Source: Ignavibacteria bacterium (GTDB taxonomy: Bacteria; Bacteroidota; Ignavibacteria; Ignavibacteriales; Ignavibacteriaceae). From it: a stretch of DNA of 64,000 bases. The notes beneath the pieces were generated by a model. That model worked only from the letters and a program-made list of their open reading frames with translations, searched no databases and was not told where the DNA came from. Position 1 is the first letter of the stretch. The number at the start of each line of letters is the position of its first letter. Below are positions 45,901 to 54,621 of this stretch, in pieces. Made by a program: the position numbers and the translations under genes. The DNA lies in assembly GCA_017302895.1 (NCBI GenBank), contig JAFLBV010000002.1:434001-498000 (forward strand), given 5' to 3'.

Positions 45901-46063
45901 TAAGTACAACTCTCGCAGTCCTCTCGGCACCTTCGTGGAAATGAACTTCCACATTCTTCCCCTTGATAGTGTACCATTCAAATTCTGAATTGTATTTATC
46001 GAATTGTGCAAAAGAATTTCCAGTAAGCAAAAAAACTGAAATTAGAGCAAGTTTCCTGAACAT
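42992..46063 (-). CDS. Peptidase MA / TolB-like beta-propeller / outer-membrane barrel fusion protein
   Basis: 1023 aa from the ATG at 46063; the TTG one codon upstream is less likely. A signal peptide (about 1-19) is followed by a gluzincin-type peptidase domain with HEFTH at 121-125 and the third zinc ligand Glu181 in AWFAEGTAQY. Residues about 310-600 hold WD40-like PD40 repeats of the TolB type (SPDGKKIVF, SPDSKIIYF, TADGKLIYA). The last ~380 residues look like a BamA/surface-antigen barrel ending in FLFGFDF-style aromatics. All catalytic residues are present. It probably sits in the outer membrane with its peptidase in the periplasm or at the surface. It lies 9 bp after the degenerate M6-like gene. 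Confidence 0.8.
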   Translation of the reverse strand: MFRKLALISVFLLTGNSFAQFDKYNSEFEWYTIKGKNVEVHFHEGAERTARVVLKIAEEVWDPVCSLYEYYPDKVHYVIKDIDDYSNGATYFFDNKIEIWTSALDFDLRGSHNWLRNVISHEFTHMVQIQASLKTTRSVPAVYLQVLNYEDKRRPDILYGFPNVIVSYPLAMLNMPAWFAEGTAQYMRKEFDYDYWDAHRDMILRSYVLDSTMLTWNQMGVFEKTSLGNESVYNSGFALTKYIAQKYGEEKLTKLTKALGKLTNFSFDAAASDILGMSGKELYNEWAGFLRKDYRERISSVLENKVTGNLIGETGFGNFYPSISSDGNRIYYISNKNSDYFSPTALYEYNLSNKEEKVLIPGVRSTYSEVPGTDQVIYSKLSDDNPNDYKVHDIYVFDKKGEKETRLTHNLRANMPSVSPDGKKIVFLFQKDGTTNIGTIDIDGKNFKQLTFYANGEQVFKPVFSPDSKIIYFDYSYLHGRDIAMIPAAGGSVEFVLNSPKDERSPVPTADGKLIYASDETGIFNIYSYDLTKKEQKRLTNVTGGAFMPSVDQSGNIAYAGYTSGGYKIFFLPVAEQQKVDENKKYVKRNDPPLDSNQPKKDNTVVDWDRLKNFNDYQYPDSAKTKYSGAFSRLSIFPFVRYDNYSTTNNVLEKIKPGLYVSSSDMLNRFSIFAGGSINTRGERDLFLSFDYRNKLPLLPALGLRPDLGLEVYNVTRKADVDIIFEELPKASTNVIYNLFEVDLIAKHKLFGTEKDLELRYIYSSYTATIESFIIPGTVSDLYPTFNDTYLIGSNFRATYKTDYKKPNKDMDINPIGSNLEIRYDYEMNRFNPDGEYSVDNGILVAQYKNYNFHRLEINTGYSFETFRGHSLGVKLRGGTIFGPAVPDFFDFFLGGLVGMKAYPFYAISGNEIMYANLTYRMPLFRDIDYKFGHLYLDKIYLSVFGDLGNAWTGNISESGNLKKGVGAELRFSLNSFYLFPTAVFFSAAYGFDDVTKTAQTGEVVKYGKEWNFYGGVLFGFDF

Positions 46064-46072
46064 CAAATACCG

Positions 46073-49000
46073 TTACTTTATTATTGCAATTTTAATTATC
46101 TTATAATCCGATTTACCCGAGACGGTCGACTTTGCTTCAACTCTCGCGAGATAAACCCCGGATTGAATATTACCGACATTCCAACTAATTTCTCCGTCCA
46201 TCCCACCCTGTCCAAATCCCTTCAACTCGGCGACATAATCTCCTGCCAGATCGAAAATTTTTACCGAAATATCCGAATCTTCCGAGACATAGTATCTGAT
46301 ATAAGTCTGACCTGAAACTACAGGATTAGGGTAGTTGTATACGCTCTCCTGTGGCAGATAGGAACCGTAAACAGGAAACCCGTTGCCGATTTTTATCGAA
46401 TTGGTACCGGCATTATTTCCGGACTTTCCGGAATAAAATACAGTCCCTCCATTAAGATTCAACTCCCATGCAGCAATCAAACCCGATTTCCCGGTTGCCT
46501 GTAGAACAATTTTATTATTTGTCGGGGAGAATGTCGGCGTGTAATTCAGTGAATCTCCTATCGTCAAAGGAAAACCACCAATCTGATTACCTGTTTTTCC
46601 GTCATACGCATAAATATTGCCCGCGGTTGTAGATGCCAGCAACTCGGGATGACCTGTGCCAATAAAATCAGCAGATACCGGTTTACCGATAAAAATCTCG
46701 CCGGCTTTAATTGAAACAGGGAAATTATCAGCCGGAACATTTTCAAGATTTACGGAATTAAGTTCGTTACCTGCGACATAATTGATATATAGATTCCCGT
46801 CCCGTTTGGTGTCTGTAACCGAAATCTCTTCAACGGTTTTGGAGGAACGGAGTTTAAATTCTTTCTCCAATACCGGTGTTCCATTATCGTTCTTAAATAT
46901 TTTGACGATATTACCCGATTCTAAAACTACCAATCTGATTACCCCCGACTGATCTACCATCACTCCATTTTTAAATTCTCCACTCACAAGGAGAGATTTA
47001 CCCTTGAATACTCCGACATGGTAGATTGTGGAAGGAGCACTCTGAATGAACATCAATGTACCGCCTGATGAAAACAGATCAGTTACAGGTACTGAGTTTG
47101 TTGCCGGAATAGCCTCAATCAGGCTGAAAGGAGCTAATGAATACCTGTAGATTACTCCTGTTGAAGTGCCGACTGCTAAAGCCGGGATTTCTGTCGGACC
47201 TGAGGTAATTACAGGATCACTCGTTATGTCTGCGCTCGTTGAAAGTGTATCCAGACCAATGGTAACCGGATCAACAACAGCAATCTTAACCTGCTTCCCG
47301 GTTACACCTGCAAAATAGTTCTTCGATGAATAGACCGTCTGGGCTACCTGTTTCGACGAAAAACCAAAATCAATTGCTCTGCCCGGACTTAGATCGTTTG
47401 GTTGTTCAACAAGCAAATTTCCATAACGGTAAAAATTTCCTATGTCTGTAAGAATTATTTGAGATGGTACCCATCCATTACTTCTCTTCCCGAAGATCAC
47501 CGGTTTTATTAGTGAATCCCCCAAAGAGATTGTCATTTTCATCCGGCCAAAATTCTGAGAGAAATTTTTCATCGTAATGAGAGAATTGGCCCCGTCATTA
47601 CTCTTGCTGTCCGGCCTTGAAGTGTTCGAAAAAATATTCTTATAGAGATCAGCTTTATTCTCGAGGAACCAGAAATCATATTCTGTTCCCTCTCCCACAA
47701 CTTCATCTCCGAAAATTGTACGGAATTTTTCCCCAATATCGTTTACACCGTCAGCCTCAACTACTGCAACTCCCCGTCTCTTTTTGTCGGTATTAACCTT
47801 GTTGTCGGCAATTTTTTCAGTGATTACTTTTTCATCAATATGCCAGACCAGAATGCCACTGCCGGGAAGTGCCCAGTCGAATTCATCTACATCAACAAGA
47901 ACGCCTGTAAGAGAATCTATCGAATAACTGTAAAATCCTGTAGTATCTTTTACGTATGTTTTTGTGATATTCACCGAACCGTCACGAAGTGTCAATGTCA
48001 CCCCATTTCTTGAAGCATCCCGTTGCCGGTTTTCAATCAAAAAATATTCTGATTCATTTATCCGCAACTTAAGTACAACAGTATCTGAGAGCGTTGCAAC
48101 ATTTTTTGCAGCAATCGTTACATCCTTAAGCGTGCCGGAGAATTCTACCGGTGTAATCCATCCCAGTCTTATCTTCTCCCATGGTGAGGGTTCAGGAGGA
48201 AAAGCCCCGTTATACGCAAAGATTGACTGACCGTCCATCAAACCAAATCTTCCAATGGCACTTAGACCGGTGTTTGTGTCGAAAAGATCCGGAAGTCCGA
48301 GATAACTGCCAACCGTTGAGACAAGAAGTCCGTTGATGGTTATCTGAAATAAAAATTTAGTGTTGAATGAAGAAACTTCCCTGTTTTGTGTTTGTGGAAG
48401 AATTCCGGTATTCTTAATGTTAAATGTTCCGCCACTTACAGGCACACCCTGGAAACTGTTGCCGTAAAATTTCTGTAACGCAGGTAAATTGAAGTAAATT
48501 GAGGGTAAATCTCGTTCGTTACCAAGACTTCCGGGAAGGCTAACATCGCGTCCCACACCTGCGTGAAAAATGAAGAAAAGATTGTAATCCTTGAAATTGA
48601 ATCCCGGATTCGCCTGATCTGCCAGTGTCCAGGTTTCCTGAACAAAATCACCCATAACCTTAAAGTCAGTGGAGTTGATTGGAGGAGAATAATTTCTCAT
48701 TGTTTTGGAGAGAGTGACACTGTTTGGAAGTACTTCGAAAACAACTGTCTGTTTCCCGTTCGACGCTTTTTGATAATAGTTTTTTACAAACTCAAGGTGG
48801 GCAAGGAAGTAATTCCTGTCGTGTGGCAAAGGATCAACTATTTTCTTTCCATAGTCCTGAGAATAGATGGAAGGGAAAGTACCATTTCCGACCGTTGTAT
48901 TGTCATTGTCGGGTTGAAATTCTGCCATAACAGCAAGAATTTTAATGGTGTCTGTACCTGTCAATTGAGTGTTATTCGAAACTGCCCCTTGCGGGTAAAC

Positions 49001-49075
49001 AGCCGGTTTAATCACCTGACCGTAGGTCAGCGGTACCAATAGAAGTAGAAATATTGAAGTTTTAAGTAGTTTCAT
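46073..49075 (-). CDS. M6-like secreted pseudopeptidase with type IX sorting domain
   Basis: 1000 aa from the ATG at 49075, which starts a signal peptide (MKLLKTSIFLLLLVPLTYG); an upstream TTG (49099) is less likely. Residues about 40-320 match the M6 (immune inhibitor A) fold, with LGLPDLFDTNTG and GRFGLMDGQ followed by SPWEKIRLGW. The zinc-binding HExxH that should precede LGLPD is replaced by STVGS, so both histidines and the Glu are lost. The middle (about 500-850) has beta-propeller-like repeats. The last ~80 residues form a T9SS type A sorting domain: YPNPVVSGQTYIRY and then KIFDLAGDYVAEL. It should be exported and surface-anchored but not active as a zinc protease. The 113 bp upstream separate it from porV. 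Confidence 0.82.
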   Translation of the reverse strand: MKLLKTSIFLLLLVPLTYGQVIKPAVYPQGAVSNNTQLTGTDTIKILAVMAEFQPDNDNTTVGNGTFPSIYSQDYGKKIVDPLPHDRNYFLAHLEFVKNYYQKASNGKQTVVFEVLPNSVTLSKTMRNYSPPINSTDFKVMGDFVQETWTLADQANPGFNFKDYNLFFIFHAGVGRDVSLPGSLGNERDLPSIYFNLPALQKFYGNSFQGVPVSGGTFNIKNTGILPQTQNREVSSFNTKFLFQITINGLLVSTVGSYLGLPDLFDTNTGLSAIGRFGLMDGQSIFAYNGAFPPEPSPWEKIRLGWITPVEFSGTLKDVTIAAKNVATLSDTVVLKLRINESEYFLIENRQRDASRNGVTLTLRDGSVNITKTYVKDTTGFYSYSIDSLTGVLVDVDEFDWALPGSGILVWHIDEKVITEKIADNKVNTDKKRRGVAVVEADGVNDIGEKFRTIFGDEVVGEGTEYDFWFLENKADLYKNIFSNTSRPDSKSNDGANSLITMKNFSQNFGRMKMTISLGDSLIKPVIFGKRSNGWVPSQIILTDIGNFYRYGNLLVEQPNDLSPGRAIDFGFSSKQVAQTVYSSKNYFAGVTGKQVKIAVVDPVTIGLDTLSTSADITSDPVITSGPTEIPALAVGTSTGVIYRYSLAPFSLIEAIPATNSVPVTDLFSSGGTLMFIQSAPSTIYHVGVFKGKSLLVSGEFKNGVMVDQSGVIRLVVLESGNIVKIFKNDNGTPVLEKEFKLRSSKTVEEISVTDTKRDGNLYINYVAGNELNSVNLENVPADNFPVSIKAGEIFIGKPVSADFIGTGHPELLASTTAGNIYAYDGKTGNQIGGFPLTIGDSLNYTPTFSPTNNKIVLQATGKSGLIAAWELNLNGGTVFYSGKSGNNAGTNSIKIGNGFPVYGSYLPQESVYNYPNPVVSGQTYIRYYVSEDSDISVKIFDLAGDYVAELKGFGQGGMDGEISWNVGNIQSGVYLARVEAKSTVSGKSDYKIIKIAIIK

Positions 49076-49164
49076 TTGCCGGGAATAAAATTTATACAAA
49101 TTTTAAAGATAAGGGTATCGGGGATTAAGAAAAACAGAAAAGCGAAAAATAGCTCTGTTGTAGA

Positions 49165-49196
49165 GAAAAAAAATCAAGGGACAGTCACCTGTCCCC
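49165..49196 (-). terminator. Rho-independent terminator after porV
   Basis: On the minus strand the stem GGGACAG-GTGA-CTGTCCC (plus coordinates 49178-49195, perfect 7 bp arms) is followed by TTGA and a run of eight Ts. It lies just after the porV stop and so separates porU-porV from the M6-like gene. Confidence 0.85.
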
Positions 49197-49208
49197 TGAT
49201 CCTGAAAA

Positions 49209-50369
49209 TTAGAGACCTCTTGGTAAACCTTTTACCTGATCAACAAGTCCACCCCATCCTACCAGAATAGTAAAACGAAGTGTATCGCTCAGAGGATGAT
49301 TTTCGCCATCCTTGAAGACGGATGTGGATATATAACTGAAATCAAATCCATATATATCGTATCTGATACCGGCTCCAAGAGTGATGAATTTTCTGTTTCC
49401 GTAATTTGGATCTTCATAAAAGAATCCGGAACGGAGTGCAAAAAGGAAATCACCGGGTGTACCATACCAGTATTCAAGACCCATCGAAGTTACGATATCC
49501 GCAAGCTCTTCACCAATTGGTTTATCACCCCAGGCAGTGAAAACAGCTTTGTAGAAATCATCACTTGTTCCATCTGCATACCTTCTGACGAGAAGTTTTG
49601 TGAAATCAAGGGTATAGGTCAAACTGTTGTATTCATCAGACAGAATCCTGTATGCAAGACCGAGTCTGAACTGGGTTGGAATTGGATCTGCCTGAGCTCT
49701 GTCGATATACGAGATTTTTGGTCCCAAATTACTTAGATTAAGACCAATGGAGAATTTGTTTCCCAAATCGTAGTCAACAAAAGGTAAAACCAGTGAAGTT
49801 GGTCTCCACATGAAACCAAGGTCAAAACTTACAGAGGTTGCCGTACCGGTTCCCTGTTCCTGACCTGTGGGCTGATCTGAAAGACGGCTGTGTATTAATC
49901 TTAAATTAACACCCAAACCCCAGTCTTTCGATAATTTTGTTGCATAACCAACCGTTGCAGCCATATCGAATGATCTGAAAGTACCGAGAGGATCGGGTGA
50001 ATCAGGGCCTGTTCTTACGAACTCACCATAATTCATGTATGTAATACTCGCAGTTACACTTCCGTTGATGTCTTCTATATAATTTCTGTAAGTAGCATAA
50101 TCATAGAAAAGATCGAGTTTGAACTGTGGCAGCCAGTTAGAGTGGGTAAAACTGAATTCCTGACCTGTAAGGAACGCAATTCCTGCAGGATTCCAGAATA
50201 CAGCCGAAGAGTTGTCCGCAAGACCGGCTCCGGACTCTCCAATACCACCACCTCTTGAATCGGGTGCGATTAAGAGAAATGGTACCGCTGCTTCTCCCTG
50301 AGCCAGAACGGATTTACTGAATCCGAAAACTATAAAGAAACCCAGGAATGCGATTTTGAACTTGTTCAT
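49209..50369 (-). CDS. porV: Type IX secretion outer-membrane protein PorV
   Basis: 386 aa. The signal peptide ends near SVLAQ (residue 24). The mature N-terminus, VPFLLIAPDSRGGGIGESGAG followed by DNSSAVFWNPAG, is the PorV signature. The rest forms a 14-stranded FadL-like barrel ending near FTILVGWG. PorV shuttles T9SS cargo from the translocon to the PorU sortase on the cell surface. A strong GGAGG ribosome-binding site lies before the ATG. It follows porU by 23 bp, consistent with their known complex. Confidence 0.9.
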   Translation of the reverse strand: MNKFKIAFLGFFIVFGFSKSVLAQGEAAVPFLLIAPDSRGGGIGESGAGLADNSSAVFWNPAGIAFLTGQEFSFTHSNWLPQFKLDLFYDYATYRNYIEDINGSVTASITYMNYGEFVRTGPDSPDPLGTFRSFDMAATVGYATKLSKDWGLGVNLRLIHSRLSDQPTGQEQGTGTATSVSFDLGFMWRPTSLVLPFVDYDLGNKFSIGLNLSNLGPKISYIDRAQADPIPTQFRLGLAYRILSDEYNSLTYTLDFTKLLVRRYADGTSDDFYKAVFTAWGDKPIGEELADIVTSMGLEYWYGTPGDFLFALRSGFFYEDPNYGNRKFITLGAGIRYDIYGFDFSYISTSVFKDGENHPLSDTLRFTILVGWGGLVDQVKGLPRGL

Positions 50370-50403
50370 TAATTAACCTCCAATGAAAAATAAATTAAAA
50401 ACT

Positions 50404-53400
50404 CTATCTTACAATACTCAGTTTACCGAGTACTGTTTTTGTCTCACCACCGTTTGATGGTTTGACAATTAATTTGTAAAGGTAAGTCCCGTTTCCGGCA
50501 AGATCACCATCCTGATCACGACCATCCCACTCAATCCGAACAAAACGGTCGTTTACCCATTTTGAATCTATCTCTTTGATTTTACGCCCTGCAACCGTAT
50601 ATATCAGAATTCTGACATCAACTGTTCCGGCAATGTTGTGCTGAAATGTAAAAAATGTGTTGGAAGAGAATGGATTAGGATAATTCATTACATATTCCAC
50701 TGCTGTCCCGTTCCCGGAGACAACCTTGAACTCTGTCTCTGCAGTCGATGCATTATTAAACACATCCCATCCTTTTATACGGATGTTGTAGATACCCGGT
50801 TCCAGACTTACGAATTTATAGTTTACCTTGCCACTTTTACCGCCTGAATTAAGGTCACCGGTAAAATAATTCGTCAAATCGATTGGATTCTCTTCTTTCT
50901 CATTCAAAACTGCTTCAAGTTTATGCCCTACTCCCAGACCCGTTGTATTCAAGCCTGTCTCGTCCTTTAAAGAAACAACGAGAGTTGAATTTGGATTCAC
51001 CAAATACGCATTTTCATACTGAGCATCGTCAAAAGTAATATCAATTACAGGTCCTTTGCCGTCATTTATCACAGACTGATCAACTCCACCTATCGAAACA
51101 TTATTGGTGAAAGCAATTCCGTCTTTTTCACTGTTAAAAAAGTAAAATACAATTTTACCCTTTTGATTGTCGTATGAAATATCTTTTGGAACAACAAAGT
51201 CGGTGTTAAATTTGCCATTCAGAACCGAAACCCTTCCTCGGAAGATCAAACCACCAGGCACTTTCATGCTGACATTCGGTCCAATTTCAGGAAGTGGCAA
51301 AGTAGTCTCAGCATCATAAACTGTGAGTAATCCTTCGCCGTTGAAATCACTCCAATTAGTTCCGTCCGCCTTTTTAACTGTTCCGGCTATCTTTATGTTA
51401 TTCAAAGCTTTAACGGGTATGGTCTGAACAAAAGGATCAATACCGTTTATCGAATCAACCTTTCCTGAGAACTGCGGAAGAGCGAGTCTTAAAGCAGGAT
51501 CGCAGAATAAATGAAATTTCTGGTCATTCGAACTGGTATATCTCATTTTTGTGGTCAGATAAGCCGTTCCTATTCTTCTTGGCAGATTGTCTGAATCCCG
51601 TTGTGTGCTCAAAATCTGCGAATAAAAATCATCATTCAATATCGTATTTTGTTCCGAGAAGACAGGTCTTACCGCTGTAAAAACTCCTATTGCTCCGGCA
51701 TTCGGAAGAAACAGAAGGTCTTCAGTAGCGCTTTGAGCATCTGTTTTATCGTAGTACCCGAAATCACATGTAGCGGCTGTCAAGAAGAAGTATCTGCTGT
51801 TCTTTAGTTGAGGAATTGTCGAGCTTTTCACGAATACCTGTTCATGTGCCCAAAGTTCAGGACTTCCATGGCCGATATAATTGAGAAGTACCGATCCCTC
51901 ATTTATCGAATTGATAATTGCGGCGTTCACTTCGGGCTTCCTTCTGCCAAGGCTCGTTTGAACTGTTGGATAATTGATCAGATATATTTTTTTCTGATCA
52001 TATTCCCTCGGTATTACTGTCTGCGAAAGTCTCTCCGACTGTTCCGTATTCCTTGCCAGATCGATCCCCTGCGATGTAAGATTGTCATCAGCCACTAAGG
52101 TAATGAGATTCTTCCATGCATTTTTGTCGGTGGTTTTCTCATAGGCTATGAGTTTGTTGAGGTAATCATTCGCCTGTTTCTGACTTTGAATGGCTATTCT
52201 TCCGATCGCAATATCAACTTTTCTGTCGGTCCCTGATACGCATGCAAAAAAATCATCAGTTGGATATGCCTCGATCTCCTGTAAAAATTCACGGGTCTGA
52301 TAAGTCAGGACAAAGTTTTTGTTTTTACCTTCAATGTTTTTGAAGTCATAATCCCCGTCTCCCCAAAGAAAAACATAATCGGGAGTGATTTGCCAATTGT
52401 CATATGCGTATTTTATGAAATCTCTTAGTGCGCTCGGATCCAGACTGCCACCGTTGAACTCGTTCATGATCTCTTCCACAAAAAATATTTTTACGGAAAG
52501 AGGGTCATTTGTATTTGATTCTCTGTGCTGCTTGTATCGATTTGCAGATTCCTGGAAATCCTTGCTTGTCACGAGAATCAGTTTTGCACCTGAAAGATCA
52601 CCCCTGATATTCTGATTTGCCACTTCCACGGTATTTACAGGTGTTTTATACTGGTTTCCACAGAAAGCGTAATATCTGCTGACGAAATTTGGCTTTTCGT
52701 AAACTCTGAAACGATACTCACTCCCGCTTTGCATTACCGGGTTTGTAACCAGCTTTACAGCCGAGTGATCGGTAATATCATAAACCTTGATATCGGTATT
52801 CGAGAAATTGTTCAGTCTGTACTCGTACAATGAATCAGGACCCGTCGTTCCTGATACTTTCGGAGAATAAAACAATAATATATCGTTATAGGCTTTTAGA
52901 TATCTTGTATATGTAATCTCATAAAAATCGAGATAACCGTAGGAAGTGCTGTTCAGAGCACCAAAAGTAAATCTTAGCACACTTCTTTCGTCGGGATAAG
53001 TCCCAAAATGTGTGACACTTCTGCTGCTGTCCATCCTGCCGTAAGAATACGGGTCAGAGCCAATTCCCGTCATACTGCTCTGTCTTACAAGGTTTCCGTT
53101 CTCCTCAATTGTCAAACTTATTCTGTCTGTTGATCTGTTCACAAACCAGTAACGGTAATATGAAGGAGTGCCGGGTACGATACCCTCAACCTTTTTCTGA
53201 TAAACCCGGGATTTAACAGACTGCGAAAACTCATCGCCAACGAAGTATCTGCCGCTCTGTCCGATATTTATTTTATCTTCATCCCAAAATTCATAGGCAT
53301 TGGAGGTTTCGACCACAGTTGGATTCGGATCGGTCACTGCTGTTTTGGTACCTGTTCTTTTGCCGTTGGCTCCACCGGATGTTATCCAGAAGTAGTTTTT

Positions 53401-54393
53401 GGCTGAATAGGAATGCTGGTTTCTCATCATCTGTCTGCCAAGGGTATCATAATACCAGAATGCGGTGCCCCGTCCGTAAAAAATGATGTTGTCAGCCGGA
53501 TCGAATCTACCATCATCTTCACCTGAAACTGTTATCGCAATCTCCTGCAGGTCCTCGGGTCTTGGCATGAGAATGTTCTCCGAGAGAACATAACCGCCAT
53601 TGTTGTAAATCTTTATTGTTTTGGGATTGACAGTAGCAGGATCAACACCATAATTTCGCAGCTGATCATAGGTAATGCGGTAAAAACCTTCTTCCGGAGC
53701 CTCAAATCTTACCCATTTCCCTGACGAAAGCACTGTGGAACCGGCTCCCGCCCCTTTTTTCAGTGCAGGCTTTGCCTTTGTTATCCATCGTTTTGCGACA
53801 TCATAATTTATTATCATGTCTCTTAGCAAATCATCTTCAACATTGGAGGAAATTGATGATCCACCAAATGAGAATTTTACCTGAATCCGGGTCACTACTT
53901 TTATTTTGCCATACTCTTGAATCGCAGGAACAATGTGGATATCCTGTACATTTAGTCCCCGAATTATCCCGCTCTCACCGAAGATTATATTTTCAGATAA
54001 ATCTGTCGATCCTGGTCTTGAAACATAAGTGTAAACAGGGTTTCTGTCTTCGTTAAAGGAGATTTCTGCCACAGGCGGGAGTTCGCCATCAAAATACTTA
54101 AATGTTGCGGAAATGATCTCAGCGGTTACGCCATTTTCAAAGGGAATACCAAGCGAAATCACTCTGGATTTCATATTTGGCATACCTGCTTTTAGATTTG
54201 GAAGGACACCGGCACCCCTGAAATTAATCTCACGATACAATCTTTCACCATACAAATGCACGGATGTATCCGTAAAGTCGGGTATAAATTCAATTATACA
54301 CGATGAAGGAGAAGATTGAACGAGTCTTAAATCACTCTGAGGAAACACTGTGAGGAACAGAGCAACAATTGACAGTGAGATTTTTTTGAGCAT
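50404..54393 (-). CDS. porU: Type IX secretion sortase PorU (gingipain-like C25 peptidase)
   Basis: 1329 aa from the ATG at 54393, which has GGAAAG upstream and starts a signal peptide (MLKKISLSIVALFLTVFPQS); an in-frame TTG at 54423 would give ten odd residues. The C25 catalytic histidine is His842 in NYIGHGSPELW and the cysteine is Cys876 in TAATCDFG, the normal spacing. A FlgD-like/T9SS-type C-terminal domain ends the protein (YPNPFSSNTFFTF and then GNGTYLYKLIV). PorU cleaves the sorting domain of T9SS cargo and attaches it to lipopolysaccharide. It leads porU-porV. Confidence 0.92.
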   Translation of the reverse strand: MLKKISLSIVALFLTVFPQSDLRLVQSSPSSCIIEFIPDFTDTSVHLYGERLYREINFRGAGVLPNLKAGMPNMKSRVISLGIPFENGVTAEIISATFKYFDGELPPVAEISFNEDRNPVYTYVSRPGSTDLSENIIFGESGIIRGLNVQDIHIVPAIQEYGKIKVVTRIQVKFSFGGSSISSNVEDDLLRDMIINYDVAKRWITKAKPALKKGAGAGSTVLSSGKWVRFEAPEEGFYRITYDQLRNYGVDPATVNPKTIKIYNNGGYVLSENILMPRPEDLQEIAITVSGEDDGRFDPADNIIFYGRGTAFWYYDTLGRQMMRNQHSYSAKNYFWITSGGANGKRTGTKTAVTDPNPTVVETSNAYEFWDEDKINIGQSGRYFVGDEFSQSVKSRVYQKKVEGIVPGTPSYYRYWFVNRSTDRISLTIEENGNLVRQSSMTGIGSDPYSYGRMDSSRSVTHFGTYPDERSVLRFTFGALNSTSYGYLDFYEITYTRYLKAYNDILLFYSPKVSGTTGPDSLYEYRLNNFSNTDIKVYDITDHSAVKLVTNPVMQSGSEYRFRVYEKPNFVSRYYAFCGNQYKTPVNTVEVANQNIRGDLSGAKLILVTSKDFQESANRYKQHRESNTNDPLSVKIFFVEEIMNEFNGGSLDPSALRDFIKYAYDNWQITPDYVFLWGDGDYDFKNIEGKNKNFVLTYQTREFLQEIEAYPTDDFFACVSGTDRKVDIAIGRIAIQSQKQANDYLNKLIAYEKTTDKNAWKNLITLVADDNLTSQGIDLARNTEQSERLSQTVIPREYDQKKIYLINYPTVQTSLGRRKPEVNAAIINSINEGSVLLNYIGHGSPELWAHEQVFVKSSTIPQLKNSRYFFLTAATCDFGYYDKTDAQSATEDLLFLPNAGAIGVFTAVRPVFSEQNTILNDDFYSQILSTQRDSDNLPRRIGTAYLTTKMRYTSSNDQKFHLFCDPALRLALPQFSGKVDSINGIDPFVQTIPVKALNNIKIAGTVKKADGTNWSDFNGEGLLTVYDAETTLPLPEIGPNVSMKVPGGLIFRGRVSVLNGKFNTDFVVPKDISYDNQKGKIVFYFFNSEKDGIAFTNNVSIGGVDQSVINDGKGPVIDITFDDAQYENAYLVNPNSTLVVSLKDETGLNTTGLGVGHKLEAVLNEKEENPIDLTNYFTGDLNSGGKSGKVNYKFVSLEPGIYNIRIKGWDVFNNASTAETEFKVVSGNGTAVEYVMNYPNPFSSNTFFTFQHNIAGTVDVRILIYTVAGRKIKEIDSKWVNDRFVRIEWDGRDQDGDLAGNGTYLYKLIVKPSNGGETKTVLGKLSIVR

Positions 54394-54485
54394 ACTTTCC
54401 GGTTTATTGTTATTTACAAACAAACTTTGATAAACTTAGTATAAAAATCTCGTATAATTGCTCCGATTTTACAGGCAAACTACTA

Positions 54486-54523
54486 CATTCACGACTGAAT
54501 GTCAAGTCAAAATTCATGACTTG
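54486..54523. repeat. Two inverted repeats upstream of porU
   Basis: CATTC (54486-54490) with GAATG (54497-54501), and CAAGTCA (54503-54509) with TGACTTG (54517-54523), lie next to each other 90-130 bp upstream of the porU start. No T-run follows on either strand, so a terminator is unlikely and a protein-binding site is possible. The rest of 54394-54621 is AT-rich with no gene. Confidence 0.4.
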
Positions 54524-54621
54524 TTGCCTTGGCGAGTTCTGAAAATTATTTACTTCAACTTTCAAGATAATTAATTATTTGTTAATAAGCTAAATCAAAA
54601 GTGTTGTACAACTCACATTTT

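Noticed and set aside
48563-49042. 159-codon plus-strand frame inside the M6-like gene
   Set aside because: Antisense to a gene with a signal peptide and conserved M6 signatures; no support of its own.
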